DNA of 28,995 bases from a virus. The stretch lies in the IMG/VR virus record IMGVR_UViG_3300038825_000912, positions 1-28,995 of that record, one strand, 5' to 3'. How positions within the stretch are numbered: the first letter of the stretch is position 1; each line of letters begins with the position of its first letter. The translations under genes were made by a program, and so were the position numbers. This document shows positions 17,066-23,402 of this stretch, in pieces. The notes beneath the pieces were generated by a model. That model was not told where the DNA came from. It saw only the letters and a program-made list of their open reading frames with translations, and made no database searches.

Positions 17066-17390
17066 CTTTTGCCATTTCCTTCATAATAGATAATAAATTT
17101 ATAAAGTATTCATAATCCAAGACGATGTAGGGTTTCCCTCTATCTTCTCTTATGACCACTCCTTCTTCTTGCTTCTCTGGTTTAAGCCATTGTGCTATAC
17201 GAGTACGTCTTTTGCATCCGTAGTAATGGCCTTCAATTTCTATGTCTCCTTGTTCGTGCTGTGCTCCACCTCTATCTCTGTTGTATGCCTCAAGGTCTGC
17301 CTCCTTAGCCATGCGTACCGCCTGTCTCTGCAACTCTGCACCTCTTTGACGTGCTCTTCTGCCACGCCTCACATTCTCTGGGTTTTTCAT
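17052..17390 (-). CDS. PD-(D/E)XK-type nuclease, possible Holliday-junction resolvase
   Basis: A 112-aa basic protein. RRGRRARQRGAELQRQAVRM gives a basic start with Glu19 at the place of the first catalytic acid. GDIEIEG (Asp49) is followed by YYGCKRR (Lys60). The end (EEGVVIREDRGKPYIVLDYE) matches the usual C-terminal part of small phage resolvase-like enzymes, in which an ECKRR motif is followed by a 'vvIREDR' strand. Here the acid two before the lysine is Gly (GCK), so the last motif is imperfect; Glu51 or Glu53 might stand in. ATGA overlap with the zinc-ribbon gene before it. Likely acts on recombination or replication intermediates. Could be a structural derivative that is no longer active. 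Confidence 0.65.
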   Translation of the reverse strand: MKNPENVRRGRRARQRGAELQRQAVRMAKEADLEAYNRDRGGAQHEQGDIEIEGHYYGCKRRTRIAQWLKPEKQEEGVVIREDRGKPYIVLDYEYFINLLSIMKEMAKDDKG

Positions 17391-17557
17391 AATGCAAGCC
17401 TCATTCTGTTATTTACTTTTTTTACAAAACATCTAGGACACCGTTTAAACAGTCTCTTTGAATTATCCCAGTGAGTTTTGTCACACTCTGGGCACTCATA
17501 TAGATACTCTATCATTTCATACCCCTCTTTAATCTTCTTTCTTGTGGCCTTACGCAT
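17387..17557 (-). CDS. 56-aa zinc-ribbon protein
   Basis: A short gene with start ATG at 17557 and stop TGA at 17387-17389. It overlaps the gene before by 8 bases and the next by ATGA. The protein has a basic N-terminus (MRKATRKKIKEG) and two cysteine pairs, CPEC at 22-25 and CPRC at 40-43, the spacing of a zinc ribbon. The tail is basic. Zinc ribbons of this size in phage early regions often bind nucleic acid or the host transcription apparatus, but the target is unknown. Confidence 0.75.
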   Translation of the reverse strand: MRKATRKKIKEGYEMIEYLYECPECDKTHWDNSKRLFKRCPRCFVKKVNNRMRLAL

Positions 17558-17792
17558 TTTGAATTACCGAAGACTTTACCGCCTGTTCTTTTTTGTCCCT
17601 GTTCAGCATAGCATCGTTCTCTTTATCAAGCATCTCGTTGTTAATTCTTTTCATATCCTTCAATAAAGCTTCATACCTACCACGATAATTAACTATGTTA
17701 GGATTGCTCAATGCCATCTTTAGTGCATTGATGTGCAACTCCACTTCCTGTCTTGTATATTTTATCTTTGCAGTGCAAATATATTTATTCAT
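17550..17792 (-). CDS. Helical hypothetical protein
   Basis: An 80-aa basic protein, start overlapping the previous stop. After a short strand-like start (MNKYICTAKIKYTRQEVE) it is helical (LHINALKMALSNPNIVNY, then LLKDMKRINNEMLDKE). It lies between two nuclease-like genes of the same unit. No motif recognised. Confidence 0.6.
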   Translation of the reverse strand: MNKYICTAKIKYTRQEVELHINALKMALSNPNIVNYRGRYEALLKDMKRINNEMLDKENDAMLNRDKKEQAVKSSVIQNA

Positions 17793-18271
17793 ATCAACTC
17801 TATTCCTTTCTTAAATGGAAGATAGGCATTGGTTCTAATAACGCTACCTCCGTTAATTGTCTTTTGTGTCCTTGTATTTCTTACGTCAAAGTCAAATAAA
17901 AAGTTCCCTTTTGAATCTGTTATCTTCCAGTACATCACTATCTTGTCTTTAATCAGGTACAAAAAACCAAGATAGGGAACTCGTAACATTTCTGAAAGTC
18001 GCTTACCATCCATGATTTTATCAAATGTCACAAGCCAAGACCCGTATTGTCTTAACTCCATTAGACTGAGGTCTCGACATTTGGATTCAAAGATTCCTGA
18101 GAGCTCATCATTAGTCACTACCATGCCATCTACTTTTGCATCTGTGTTCTTATTGGTCTCTATTATATGTGAGTTGCTCTTATGCCTATTGCACATGGTA
18201 TGACGTATCCTATCCAACATCTCTCTTTCGTAGGCCAAAGACCTCTGCCCTCTTTCTGTTAGTATATCCAT
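17789..18271 (-). CDS. PD-(D/E)XK nuclease-like protein
   Basis: A 160-aa protein whose middle fits the PD-(D/E)XK nuclease core: a helical N-terminus with candidate first acids (LAYEREMLDRI, Glu15/Glu17), Asp48 in AKVDGMVV, then Glu62-Ser-Lys64 in GIFESKCRD on the next strand. LRQYGSWLVTFDKIMDG follows as the expected helix. This is the ordering seen in phage recombination nucleases and restriction-type enzymes. It shares a four-base overlap with the next gene and one base with the previous, and so belongs to the DNA-processing operon with the Cas4-like nuclease. Substrate not known. Confidence 0.65.
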   Translation of the reverse strand: MDILTERGQRSLAYEREMLDRIRHTMCNRHKSNSHIIETNKNTDAKVDGMVVTNDELSGIFESKCRDLSLMELRQYGSWLVTFDKIMDGKRLSEMLRVPYLGFLYLIKDKIVMYWKITDSKGNFLFDFDVRNTRTQKTINGGSVIRTNAYLPFKKGIELI

Positions 18272-18747
18272 TAGAATGGTACTCCCGCAGACTTGATTAA
18301 CTGTATGGTTCTACCCACTGGATATCTAACCTCTGAGTCAAGATCATTATAAAACGTCTTCATGCTCACGTCTATTAAGACGATAGCGTTCTTAATGTCA
18401 GGTAGATGAAGGAAGGGTAGTTGCCCACCCTTGCCCTCATCCTTGCGGAGTTGCATGATAGAAAGAAATTTGGCAAAGCCCCAGTTCTTTCTATGCTCAT
18501 ACAAGTGATTATCTACCTTCTTGTAGCGAAACACGCCATTATCTTTTATAGTACATGACTCATATTCAGGGTGTTCCTTTCCATCAACTTCGTATTCAGG
18601 TTTGAACACATCTGCCACATACCTGCCAAACTTGACATTCTCAGATATGTCCATTCCTATGATGCGTGCTGTGTACCTACCAGAAGGCACTGATTTTGTA
18701 AACTGACCATCGTCAGAAGGATAGTATGCATCTCCAATGTCTACCAT
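18271..18747 (-). CDS. Possible ssDNA-binding protein (DUF669-like pattern)
   Basis: A 158-aa protein with the order SGRYTARIIGMDISENVKFG, then YVADVFKPEYEVDG, a NWGFAKFLSIMQL helix, and a final IKNAIVLIDVSMKTF strand pair with PVGRTIQLIKSAG. A 'G-Y-A-I' strand followed by a 'k.G.Y' turn and a 'f..fl' helix is reminiscent of DUF669-type phage proteins encoded beside recombination nucleases, which are thought to bind ssDNA. Neighbouring Cas4-like and PD-(D/E)XK nucleases fit that. The resemblance is loose. Confidence 0.5.
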   Translation of the reverse strand: MVDIGDAYYPSDDGQFTKSVPSGRYTARIIGMDISENVKFGRYVADVFKPEYEVDGKEHPEYESCTIKDNGVFRYKKVDNHLYEHRKNWGFAKFLSIMQLRKDEGKGGQLPFLHLPDIKNAIVLIDVSMKTFYNDLDSEVRYPVGRTIQLIKSAGVPF

Positions 18748-18750
18748 TAC

Positions 18751-19167
18751 TTAAAAGTGTTTCATTACCTCTATTTTAGATAGGCATGATTCAAGGTTGT
18801 CAACTGTGATATTGCCTTGCTTTAATTGGTACAGTACTTTATTCTTGTCCTTTTGTCCCAATGTCTTTACTGCTTTTTCAATAGCATTTTTCACATACTC
18901 TTCGTCCGTTTCCTTTATCACCTCTCCATCAAACTTATCTACTACAGCACCCTTTACCTCATCATCGGTAAGCTTTTTACTTTCATTGGCTTGGTCTAAT
19001 ACTTCCTTGATGCCATCGTATCCGTGAATAATGAATTGAACCCATTTCTCCACTTCTTTCATGGTCTCAGCATCAAGTTTCATGCCCTTGCTAAAGGCCT
19101 CCACGGCAACACCGTGCCGTATCTTACCTTCGGTTATCTTATCCCAGTCGGGTTGTTGATCACTCAT
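18751..19167 (-). CDS. Conserved hypothetical protein of the recombination operon
   Basis: A 138-aa acidic protein starting with DWDKITEGKIRHGVAVEAFS. 'DWD...GK.RHG...EA' starts occur in phage proteins encoded beside ssDNA-annealing or recombination genes, though I know of no proven function. The rest is helical and Lys/Asp/Glu-rich, ending in LESCLSKIEVMKHF. It is four bases upstream of the putative ssDNA-binding gene and overlaps the one before. Confidence 0.6.
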   Translation of the reverse strand: MSDQQPDWDKITEGKIRHGVAVEAFSKGMKLDAETMKEVEKWVQFIIHGYDGIKEVLDQANESKKLTDDEVKGAVVDKFDGEVIKETDEEYVKNAIEKAVKTLGQKDKNKVLYQLKQGNITVDNLESCLSKIEVMKHF

Positions 19168-19436
19168 TCTGACTCTCCTTTACTTTTTCTTTTAATGTCT
19201 TTTATTCTTGGAAGTCTAAAAGTATCTTTTTCATTTGGGTATATTTCATCCCTAAGCCCCACAGCTCTAAAGCGAAGCTTGTCTATCTCTTTTTCTAATG
19301 TGGTATTTATTGTCCTTTTAGCATCTGTAGGGTCTCTCAACATCAGTAATTCCATAGGAATATTTGTAGCACAAGCAATAAATAAATCCTCATATGTTCT
19401 AATTAGTCTCTTTATTTCTTGATCTTTGTTTTTCAC
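19164..19436 (-). CDS. Helical hypothetical protein
   Basis: A 90-aa protein. It has N-terminal amphipathic helices (QEIKRLIRTYEDLFIACATN), a central DPTDAKRTINTTLEKEI and a basic tail (LPRIKDIKRKSKG). Both ends overlap the flanking genes by four bases. No domain recognised; the context is DNA processing. Confidence 0.6.
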   Translation of the reverse strand: MKNKDQEIKRLIRTYEDLFIACATNIPMELLMLRDPTDAKRTINTTLEKEIDKLRFRAVGLRDEIYPNEKDTFRLPRIKDIKRKSKGESE

Positions 19437-20161
19437 AGATCATCTCCTTTTTCTTTTAGCCCTCCACCGCACACTTGATAAAAGTTGCAGTACTTAACAT
19501 TACATTCCCATTTATATACAGGTGCAACGCCAAGCTCTATTGGAGGATTTCCTTTTTTAAATTTCTTGTTTACATCTTCCCAGTACATTCTTGCCTTTTC
19601 TATGTAGGACGTTGGAATTATCTTCTCCTTCATCCTAGAATTGTCTTTGTTATAATATAGTAACGACAACTTCTTTAGTTTGTTCCCATATTCTTTTTCG
19701 TACCATAAACCATAGGTACCTAACTGAAAATTATAATTTACTGGGGCATCTGGATCTGGATTTCTACCAAACAAACCTTTCCATTTCCAAGCATTACAGG
19801 TCTTGATATCGTATAGGGCATCGTCCTCTACAATAATCACATCAAGAAATCCCCTGACATTTATGTCGGGTATTTGTATCTCTCGTTCTATCATTATCTG
19901 AGAACCATTAAGAGTTGCATAATCTATCAGTGCTTCCTGAATATCGTTGTGTACCAAATCGCCAAGCCTGAACAATCTCAGGGTACCATCATCTATTTGT
20001 TTAGGTTCTACATCTGCAACGTGCTGAAAATAATGTTTCCGCATGCACATCCCCGAAGCTGAACCATGAAACCATTTCTCATTACCCTGATATCTCTTCT
20101 TGTAATGAAGGTCGTTTCCCTTCCTCAGCCAATCGTGATATATCTTTTGTATGTCTAGCAT
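19433..20161 (-). CDS. Cas4/RecB-like PD-(D/E)XK exonuclease with Fe-S cysteine set
   Basis: A 242-aa protein. ATG 20161 is chosen because AAAGGA lies seven bases upstream; the frame is open further but has no better start. Motifs follow the Cas4/RecB-family nuclease order: Cys39 in SASGMCMRKHYF; His71 in RLGDLVHNDIQ; Asp107 in VRGFLDVI; Asp118-Ile-Lys120 in LYDIKTCNAW; and Gln146 with Tyr150 in FQLGTYGLWY. Three late cysteines (C220, C225, C231 in WECNVKYCNFYQVC) with C39 look like a 4Fe-4S cluster site. Enzymes of this group resect DNA ends, in phages usually for recombination or replication. It heads the operon that contains two other nuclease-like genes and possesses a structured leader. 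Confidence 0.8.
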   Translation of the reverse strand: MLDIQKIYHDWLRKGNDLHYKKRYQGNEKWFHGSASGMCMRKHYFQHVADVEPKQIDDGTLRLFRLGDLVHNDIQEALIDYATLNGSQIMIEREIQIPDINVRGFLDVIIVEDDALYDIKTCNAWKWKGLFGRNPDPDAPVNYNFQLGTYGLWYEKEYGNKLKKLSLLYYNKDNSRMKEKIIPTSYIEKARMYWEDVNKKFKKGNPPIELGVAPVYKWECNVKYCNFYQVCGGGLKEKGDDL

Positions 20162-20187
20162 TTCAATTCCTTTAGTATGTAGGGAGG

Positions 20188-20266
20188 ACGGGGCAAGCAC
20201 GATGTGTAGTTGTGGGTAGGTCGGAAACAAATGGAGTTGTGAAAACCGACCTTATGCCTGCCCCGT
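20188..20266 (-). other. Nested inverted repeats in nuclease-gene leader
   Basis: ACGGGGCA (20188-20195) pairs with TGCCCCGT (20259-20266). Inside it, AGGTCGG (20218-20224) pairs with CCGACCT (20246-20252), and inside that ACAA/TTGT close a small loop. As minus-strand RNA this is a three-level stem of about 79 nt ending 26 bases before the Cas4-like gene. It has no following U-run, so it is not a plain terminator; RNA processing or translational control are options. Confidence 0.6.
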
Positions 20267-20274
20267 GTCATTAA

Positions 20275-20475
20275 CTAATCCTTGTACTCTAGTACGTCTT
20301 TGTCCTTAGAGAATAGTGTAATCTCAATGGTCTCACCTGACTCTATTTTAACGTACATCGTTCTAAAGTATTTATTATGAGTGTTTACAGAGTCTAGCTC
20401 GATAGTCTCCTCCACCTCTACAGACTCTACTTTATGTATATTAACCTCTTGCCCTGTTCCTAGTTGTAAGTTCAT
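20275..20475 (-). CDS. Small beta-rich acidic protein
   Basis: A 66-aa protein; GGAAAG lies just before the ATG. Alternating strands (QEVNIHKVESVEVEETIEL, then FRTMYVKIESGETIEITLFS) suggest a small beta barrel or sheet. Overlaps the gene before. Such compact acidic beta proteins occur as phage inhibitors of host enzymes, but nothing here shows that. Confidence 0.6.
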   Translation of the reverse strand: MNLQLGTGQEVNIHKVESVEVEETIELDSVNTHNKYFRTMYVKIESGETIEITLFSKDKDVLEYKD

Positions 20476-20683
20476 CTCTTTCCTTTCCTTGTTGTTTTGA
20501 AGCCCACTTATCTAACTCTGTCAACTCTTCTGACTCTGCTCTTGCTATATGGTCTAAGGCACTCCTTAATCCACATATCTCTGCAAAATAATAATCGTTG
20601 CTAGGGTTACTCTCCCAGTGTTCTTCTATTCGTTCAATGTCTTTATTTATCTTGTACTTTAACTTGCTCAATACCATGAACAT
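20441..20683 (-). CDS. Helical hypothetical protein
   Basis: An 80-aa protein. Two ATGs lie in tandem (20686, 20683); the second has the better spacing (six bases) from AAAAGGAG. Helical with KLKYKINKDIERIEEHWE and ICGLRSALDHIARAESEEL; polar and basic tail. Ends overlap neighbours by 35-40 bases. Function unknown. Confidence 0.6.
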   Translation of the reverse strand: MFMVLSKLKYKINKDIERIEEHWESNPSNDYYFAEICGLRSALDHIARAESEELTELDKWASKQQGKERDELTTRNRARG

Positions 20684-20849
20684 CATCGTCTCCTTTTATG
20701 TCGTATATGTCTCCAATGTCGTATGTGAATCCTGTGTCGGGGTCATACATTATAGGTACCTTTATGTGTTTTTCACCATTGAAACCGTGGTACTCATAAC
20801 GTGTCTCAAGCTTATCTTGAAGTTCTTTATTAAATGTAGTTTGTTTCAT
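20643..20849 (-). CDS. Small acidic hypothetical protein
   Basis: A 68-aa protein. The ATG at 20849 is preferred over the GTG at 20858 because it forms an ATGA overlap with the stop of the HNH gene and has AGG eight bases upstream. The middle is YEYHGFNGEKHIKVPIMYDP; the rest is Asp/Gly-rich (GFTYDIGDIYDIKGDDD). No family recognised. Confidence 0.6.
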   Translation of the reverse strand: MKQTTFNKELQDKLETRYEYHGFNGEKHIKVPIMYDPDTGFTYDIGDIYDIKGDDDVHGIEQVKVQDK

Positions 20850-21376
20850 ATTATACACCTGTAACGCTGATCGGGTTCATTAAGTTCCATCTTTTTTTGA
20901 TGTTTTTCTAAAATATCTTGAACGTCTGCATTGTAATTAAAATCATTTGCTGTTTTTATCTGATGACAGTTACGACATCTGACCACACACTTCTCTATCT
21001 CTCGCTTAATAGTACTCCACTTATATCCGTTGCGTACAAGGTATCCTACCCCTGCACCCTTTTGATGCTTCACATTTCGCTTAACTCCTGTAACATGGTC
21101 AAACTCTAAAACCCGTGCATCTTTCGTACTACAATCAACACACCCTTTCGCAAAGTACATCTGTAATATCTTTTTAAAGTTTGCTCTTCTCATTTTTTTC
21201 TTTCTTGTATAATTCTTTTCTATTAGTTGTTTTTTATTTTTTATATACCATTTATTATTATGATATTTCTTTTGACAGGATATACAACACGCTTGTCTCC
21301 CATCCCTCTTGGCTCGATTGACATAGAACTCCTCAGTTTGTTTTTTCTGTTTGCATTTTCCACATCTTTTTAACAT
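20846..21376 (-). CDS. HNH endonuclease
   Basis: A 176-aa basic protein. ATG 21376 is the likely start, though only a weak GGGGT precedes it. An N-terminal zinc site is formed by C5/C8 and C31/C34 (CGKCKQ, CISC). The HNH core follows: C79/C82, then LEFDHV with Asp93-His94, a WSTIKREIEKC helix, and VRCRNCHQIKT with C134, C137 and H138. This is the common phage HNH form with structural zinc. It cuts DNA and is often mobile as a free-standing homing enzyme; its weak start and gene-free leader (21377-21474), unlike the tightly packed neighbours, fit later insertion. It has an ATGA overlap with the next gene. Confidence 0.85.
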   Translation of the reverse strand: MLKRCGKCKQKKQTEEFYVNRAKRDGRQACCISCQKKYHNNKWYIKNKKQLIEKNYTRKKKMRRANFKKILQMYFAKGCVDCSTKDARVLEFDHVTGVKRNVKHQKGAGVGYLVRNGYKWSTIKREIEKCVVRCRNCHQIKTANDFNYNADVQDILEKHQKKMELNEPDQRYRCII

Positions 21377-21474
21377 CAACTACCCCGCAAGTTATTGATT
21401 GTCAGTATTCTATGCCACTAAAATCCTTAACAATATAAAGGTAGGGGTATCTGCCATGAATTGCAAGACCGTGA

Positions 21475-21663
21475 TTAGGCCTCCTCCTCCTCTTCTTCGT
21501 CTTCCGACTCATCTTCATACTGAGGATCTACTTTTATCTCCCAGTACTTCTCATCATCTATGATGTACCCAATAGCGTTCTCTTTCAAAAGCTCCTCAGC
21601 TTCTCCAAGTGAGTGTGCTTCTACAAATCCACTTGATGTTATTGTCCAATGATACATTTTCAT
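21475..21663 (-). CDS. Small acidic protein with poly-Glu tail
   Basis: A 62-aa protein; AAAGGA six bases before the ATG. The front (MYHWTITSSGFVEAHSLGEA) resembles short 'W-x-I...VEA.S..EA' domains frequent in phage early proteins. The tail (YEDESEDEEEEEEA) is almost all acidic. Its GAGGAGGAGG coding sequence is a strong Shine-Dalgarno, but no convincing gene follows at the right distance, in contrast to the other poly-Glu genes here. Function unknown. Confidence 0.65.
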   Translation of the reverse strand: MKMYHWTITSSGFVEAHSLGEAEELLKENAIGYIIDDEKYWEIKVDPQYEDESEDEEEEEEA

Positions 21664-21682
21664 ATTATGTCCTTTGCTTATA

Positions 21683-21702
21683 GGGGCGGGTTGCCCCGCC
21701 CC
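21683..21702. terminator. GC-rich hairpin after small gene
   Basis: GGGGCGGG, loop TTGC, CCCGCCCC: a perfect 8-bp stem, the most GC-rich spot in the region, just downstream of the minus-strand gene at 21710-21997. No U-run follows on the minus strand; on the plus strand only AGTTTAGTT. It may be a weak terminator or protect the transcript end. Confidence 0.45.
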
Positions 21703-21709
21703 AGTTTAG

Positions 21710-21997
21710 TTATCTACCTAAGGTCTTCCAATCCTTATGGTTTTTAATAATGTAATGACACTCATCTTCGTAACTTGAATCTGCCAGTGTGTATTCATCT
21801 TCAACCTTCCACACCCTCTCCATTGGTTTCCCTTCTTTCCATAGCTCTAGCATCACATCTGTAATGCTATTCCTAATAGCAAGAAAATCAGTTCCAACAG
21901 AATTTAAACCTCCATTGTTACTAAACTCTCTAACTCTATCATTGGCAACCCACCAAGCACGTTCAAGCTTACCCAATGTTTCTTTATAGTTGTCCAT
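21710..21997 (-). CDS. Helical hypothetical early protein
   Basis: A 95-aa protein; AAAAAGGAG lies seven bases before the ATG. Helical front (YKETLGKLERAWWVANDRVR), a Gly-rich turn, a second helix (ITDVMLELWKEGKPMERV) and an acidic end. It has its own promoter-like site (22048-22075), with a short GGCAC/GTGCC stem in its leader at 22021-22039. No family recognised. Confidence 0.65.
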   Translation of the reverse strand: MDNYKETLGKLERAWWVANDRVREFSNNGGLNSVGTDFLAIRNSITDVMLELWKEGKPMERVWKVEDEYTLADSSYEDECHYIIKNHKDWKTLGR

Positions 21998-22047
21998 TAC
22001 ACATCTCCTTTTTTGTTTGTGGCACTTTTTTTGTGTGCCGTTTCCTC

Positions 22048-22075
22048 TTATACGCTCTAAGTTTCAAAAAGTTCC
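22048..22075 (-). promoter_or_regulatory. ECF-like promoter, copy 1
   Basis: GGAACTT (22075-22069) and GTATAA (22053-22048) on the minus strand, exactly 15 bases apart. It lies at the stop of the gene before and about 50 bases before the ATG at 21997. An AT-rich AAATTAATTT stretch lies just upstream of the -35-like box. Confidence 0.7.
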
Positions 22076-22078
22076 AAA

Positions 22079-22363
22079 TTAATTTTTTAGAGGGGCGATA
22101 ATATATTTGTAACATCGCTTGTCTAATCGGTCTCGATACATAAATTCAGCGAATCTCAGAACCTGATCGTGTTCTCCAACAAAGACCATCTTCACATAGT
22201 CCCTGACATTCTTACCAATCCTCTTACCCTCTTTCCACCTCAAGGCTCTGTTGTCTCCCCATTCGTGGTAACTAAACTCGCAAGGCCTAGCTCCACACAT
22301 ACCCAATAGGAGCATTACCTTTGCCTCTAACGGCGTTTTATGGTTATGGGTATACTTTACCAT
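22079..22363 (-). CDS. Basic hypothetical protein
   Basis: A 94-aa basic protein whose ribosome-binding site (GAGGAGGAA) is the coding end of the gene before it. It includes LEAKVMLLLGMCGARPCEFS, a WGDNRALRWKEG turn and MVFVGEHDQVLRFAEFMYRD. Three cysteines are spread out without a metal pattern. Function unknown; last gene of the chain started at copy 2 of the promoter. Confidence 0.6.
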   Translation of the reverse strand: MVKYTHNHKTPLEAKVMLLLGMCGARPCEFSYHEWGDNRALRWKEGKRIGKNVRDYVKMVFVGEHDQVLRFAEFMYRDRLDKRCYKYIIAPLKN

Positions 22364-22365
22364 GC

Positions 22366-22659
22366 CTATTCCTCCTCTTGGCTAAAATGGTATACTTCCA
22401 CATGGGTGTTGCAGTCGTAGTTAGAACAAGAAAAATTGGATGCGATACCTTCCTTGTCCTCGTCTAGCATGACTTCCTGTATGTCGTGGTCTCCACCCCA
22501 GATCAGTTCACAATCGCAATGCCAACACCTGAACCTGCGTAAATCGTTCGGGTCTAGGGATGCGATTACGCTCTGTAATCTCTTTATCTTCTCTTCTCTT
22601 CGTTCTACCATCTGTTCATACTTTAGAACTTCCAACTGCAACTCCATGTATTCTTTCAC
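22366..22659 (-). CDS. Zinc-ribbon early protein
   Basis: A 97-aa protein starting at GTG 22659: it forms a GTGA overlap with the stop of the small membrane gene, with GGAG six bases upstream. A longer frame from 22770 overlaps that gene and has no better site. Residues 1-40 are helical (YEQMVERREEKIKRLQSVI). Cysteines 45/48 and 78/83 (RCWHCDCELIWGGDHD, CSNYDC) form a zinc ribbon of a type very common in marine phages ('CWHC.-ELIWGGDHD'). Tail HFSQEEE encodes the next gene's Shine-Dalgarno. Role unknown; small ribbons of this kind may bind nucleic acid or polymerase. Confidence 0.7.
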   Translation of the reverse strand: MKEYMELQLEVLKYEQMVERREEKIKRLQSVIASLDPNDLRRFRCWHCDCELIWGGDHDIQEVMLDEDKEGIASNFSCSNYDCNTHVEVYHFSQEEE

Positions 22660-22787
22660 TTTCCTCTCCAATCCTGTACTGTATAAATGACCAAACAAAG
22701 AACAAACATGACCATTGTTAGTGTTACTAAACTCATGGATAGGACGAATAGGTTTATTACCCATTCCCATAGATCTACGAGTATCAT
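22656..22787 (-). CDS. 43-aa membrane micro-protein
   Basis: ATG 22787 follows GAGGAGGAAGA and overlaps the previous stop (ATGA); its own stop overlaps the next GTG. The product is almost all hydrophobic: MILVDLWEWVINLFVLS, then a 20-residue membrane stretch (SLVTLTMVMFVLCLVIYTVQ), and a short DWRGK end. Out of frame with the longer reading of the zinc-ribbon gene. Good translation signals on both sides make it a likely real gene of unknown function. Confidence 0.65.
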   Translation of the reverse strand: MILVDLWEWVINLFVLSMSLVTLTMVMFVLCLVIYTVQDWRGK

Positions 22788-23047
22788 TCTTCCTCCTCTA
22801 CATGCTTACGAAACTCAATAAATTGATTCCATTGAGATATATTATATACCCCATTGGAAACAATGCACTTATTCTCAACAATCATAATAAGTTGACCATC
22901 GCTCAGTTCATAAAGATCTTTATTCATCTTTGACTTATACTCTTCTATTATGTCTCCTATTGGCTTTGTATGTACAACCATATCAATATAGCGATTTTGA
23001 AAATCTATTCGCTCTTTAGAATGTGATTCTTCTTTTGTATTCTTCAC
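22784..23047 (-). CDS. Acidic helical hypothetical protein
   Basis: An 87-aa protein starting with GTG, which overlaps the previous stop (GTGA) with GAGGAGGAA upstream. Residues include IDFQNRYIDMVVHTKPIGDI and LYELSDGQLIMIVENKCIVS; the end HVEEEE is encoded by the next Shine-Dalgarno. No known domain. Confidence 0.6.
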   Translation of the reverse strand: MKNTKEESHSKERIDFQNRYIDMVVHTKPIGDIIEEYKSKMNKDLYELSDGQLIMIVENKCIVSNGVYNISQWNQFIEFRKHVEEEE

Positions 23048-23283
23048 TCTTCCTCCTCATAGGACTCAATCATATCCTGTATCTCATCATTATTGTCAGA
23101 CATTATATATAGGGCGGACATAATAATACTTTGTCTTCCCTCTATCTTTTGTAGGTGCACCCTCATCTTTACATTGGTGTATATGAATGTGATACAAGTC
23201 AAAGCGAATACCACCATCATCAGCCACCAAGCGTTCTTCTCATCCATTGTAAAGAGTTCCCATGTGTAGTATATCATATCCAT
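23044..23283 (-). CDS. Single-pass membrane protein
   Basis: A 79-aa protein. ATG overlaps the previous stop (TAATG) with AAGAAGG before it. Residues about 18-37 (AWWLMMVVFALTCITFIYTN) form one membrane segment, followed by a basic/helical part (VKMRVHLQKIEGRQSIIM) and an acidic end with EEEE. Function unknown. Confidence 0.65.
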   Translation of the reverse strand: MDMIYYTWELFTMDEKNAWWLMMVVFALTCITFIYTNVKMRVHLQKIEGRQSIIMSALYIMSDNNDEIQDMIESYEEEE

Positions 23284-23402
23284 TATTTAACCTTCTTTGT
23301 TCTTTTCTTATACTTTCTCTTTTTCCTTGCGGGTTTAGAGATCGTTTCCTTTCCCAGTATCGTTTGTCTTACCAGTTCCATTACTTTTATGAACTTGCTC
23401 AT
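23283..23402 (-). CDS. 39-aa lysine/arginine-rich micro-protein
   Basis: ATG 23402 with GAGAGG just upstream. The product begins with a short helix (MSKFIKVMELVRQTILGK) and ends in a basic run (KPARKKRKYKKRTKKVK). It overlaps the last 68 bases of the preceding gene in another frame and its stop overlaps the next ATG (TAATG). Basic composition suits RNA or DNA binding, but this is inferred from charge only. Translation signals at both ends support reality. Confidence 0.55.
   Translation of the reverse strand: MSKFIKVMELVRQTILGKETISKPARKKRKYKKRTKKVK

Noticed and set aside
17169-17666. Plus-strand frames rich in Leu/Ser/Phe
   Set aside because: They are the reverse reading of minus-strand genes that have overlaps, motifs and start signals; the same goes for plus frames at 18797-19422 and 23155-23456.
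22689-22770. N-terminal extension of the zinc-ribbon protein from ATG 22770
   Set aside because: No ribosome-binding site; shares DNA with the better supported membrane micro-gene, and the extension (HEFSNTNNGHVCSLFGHLY) looks random.
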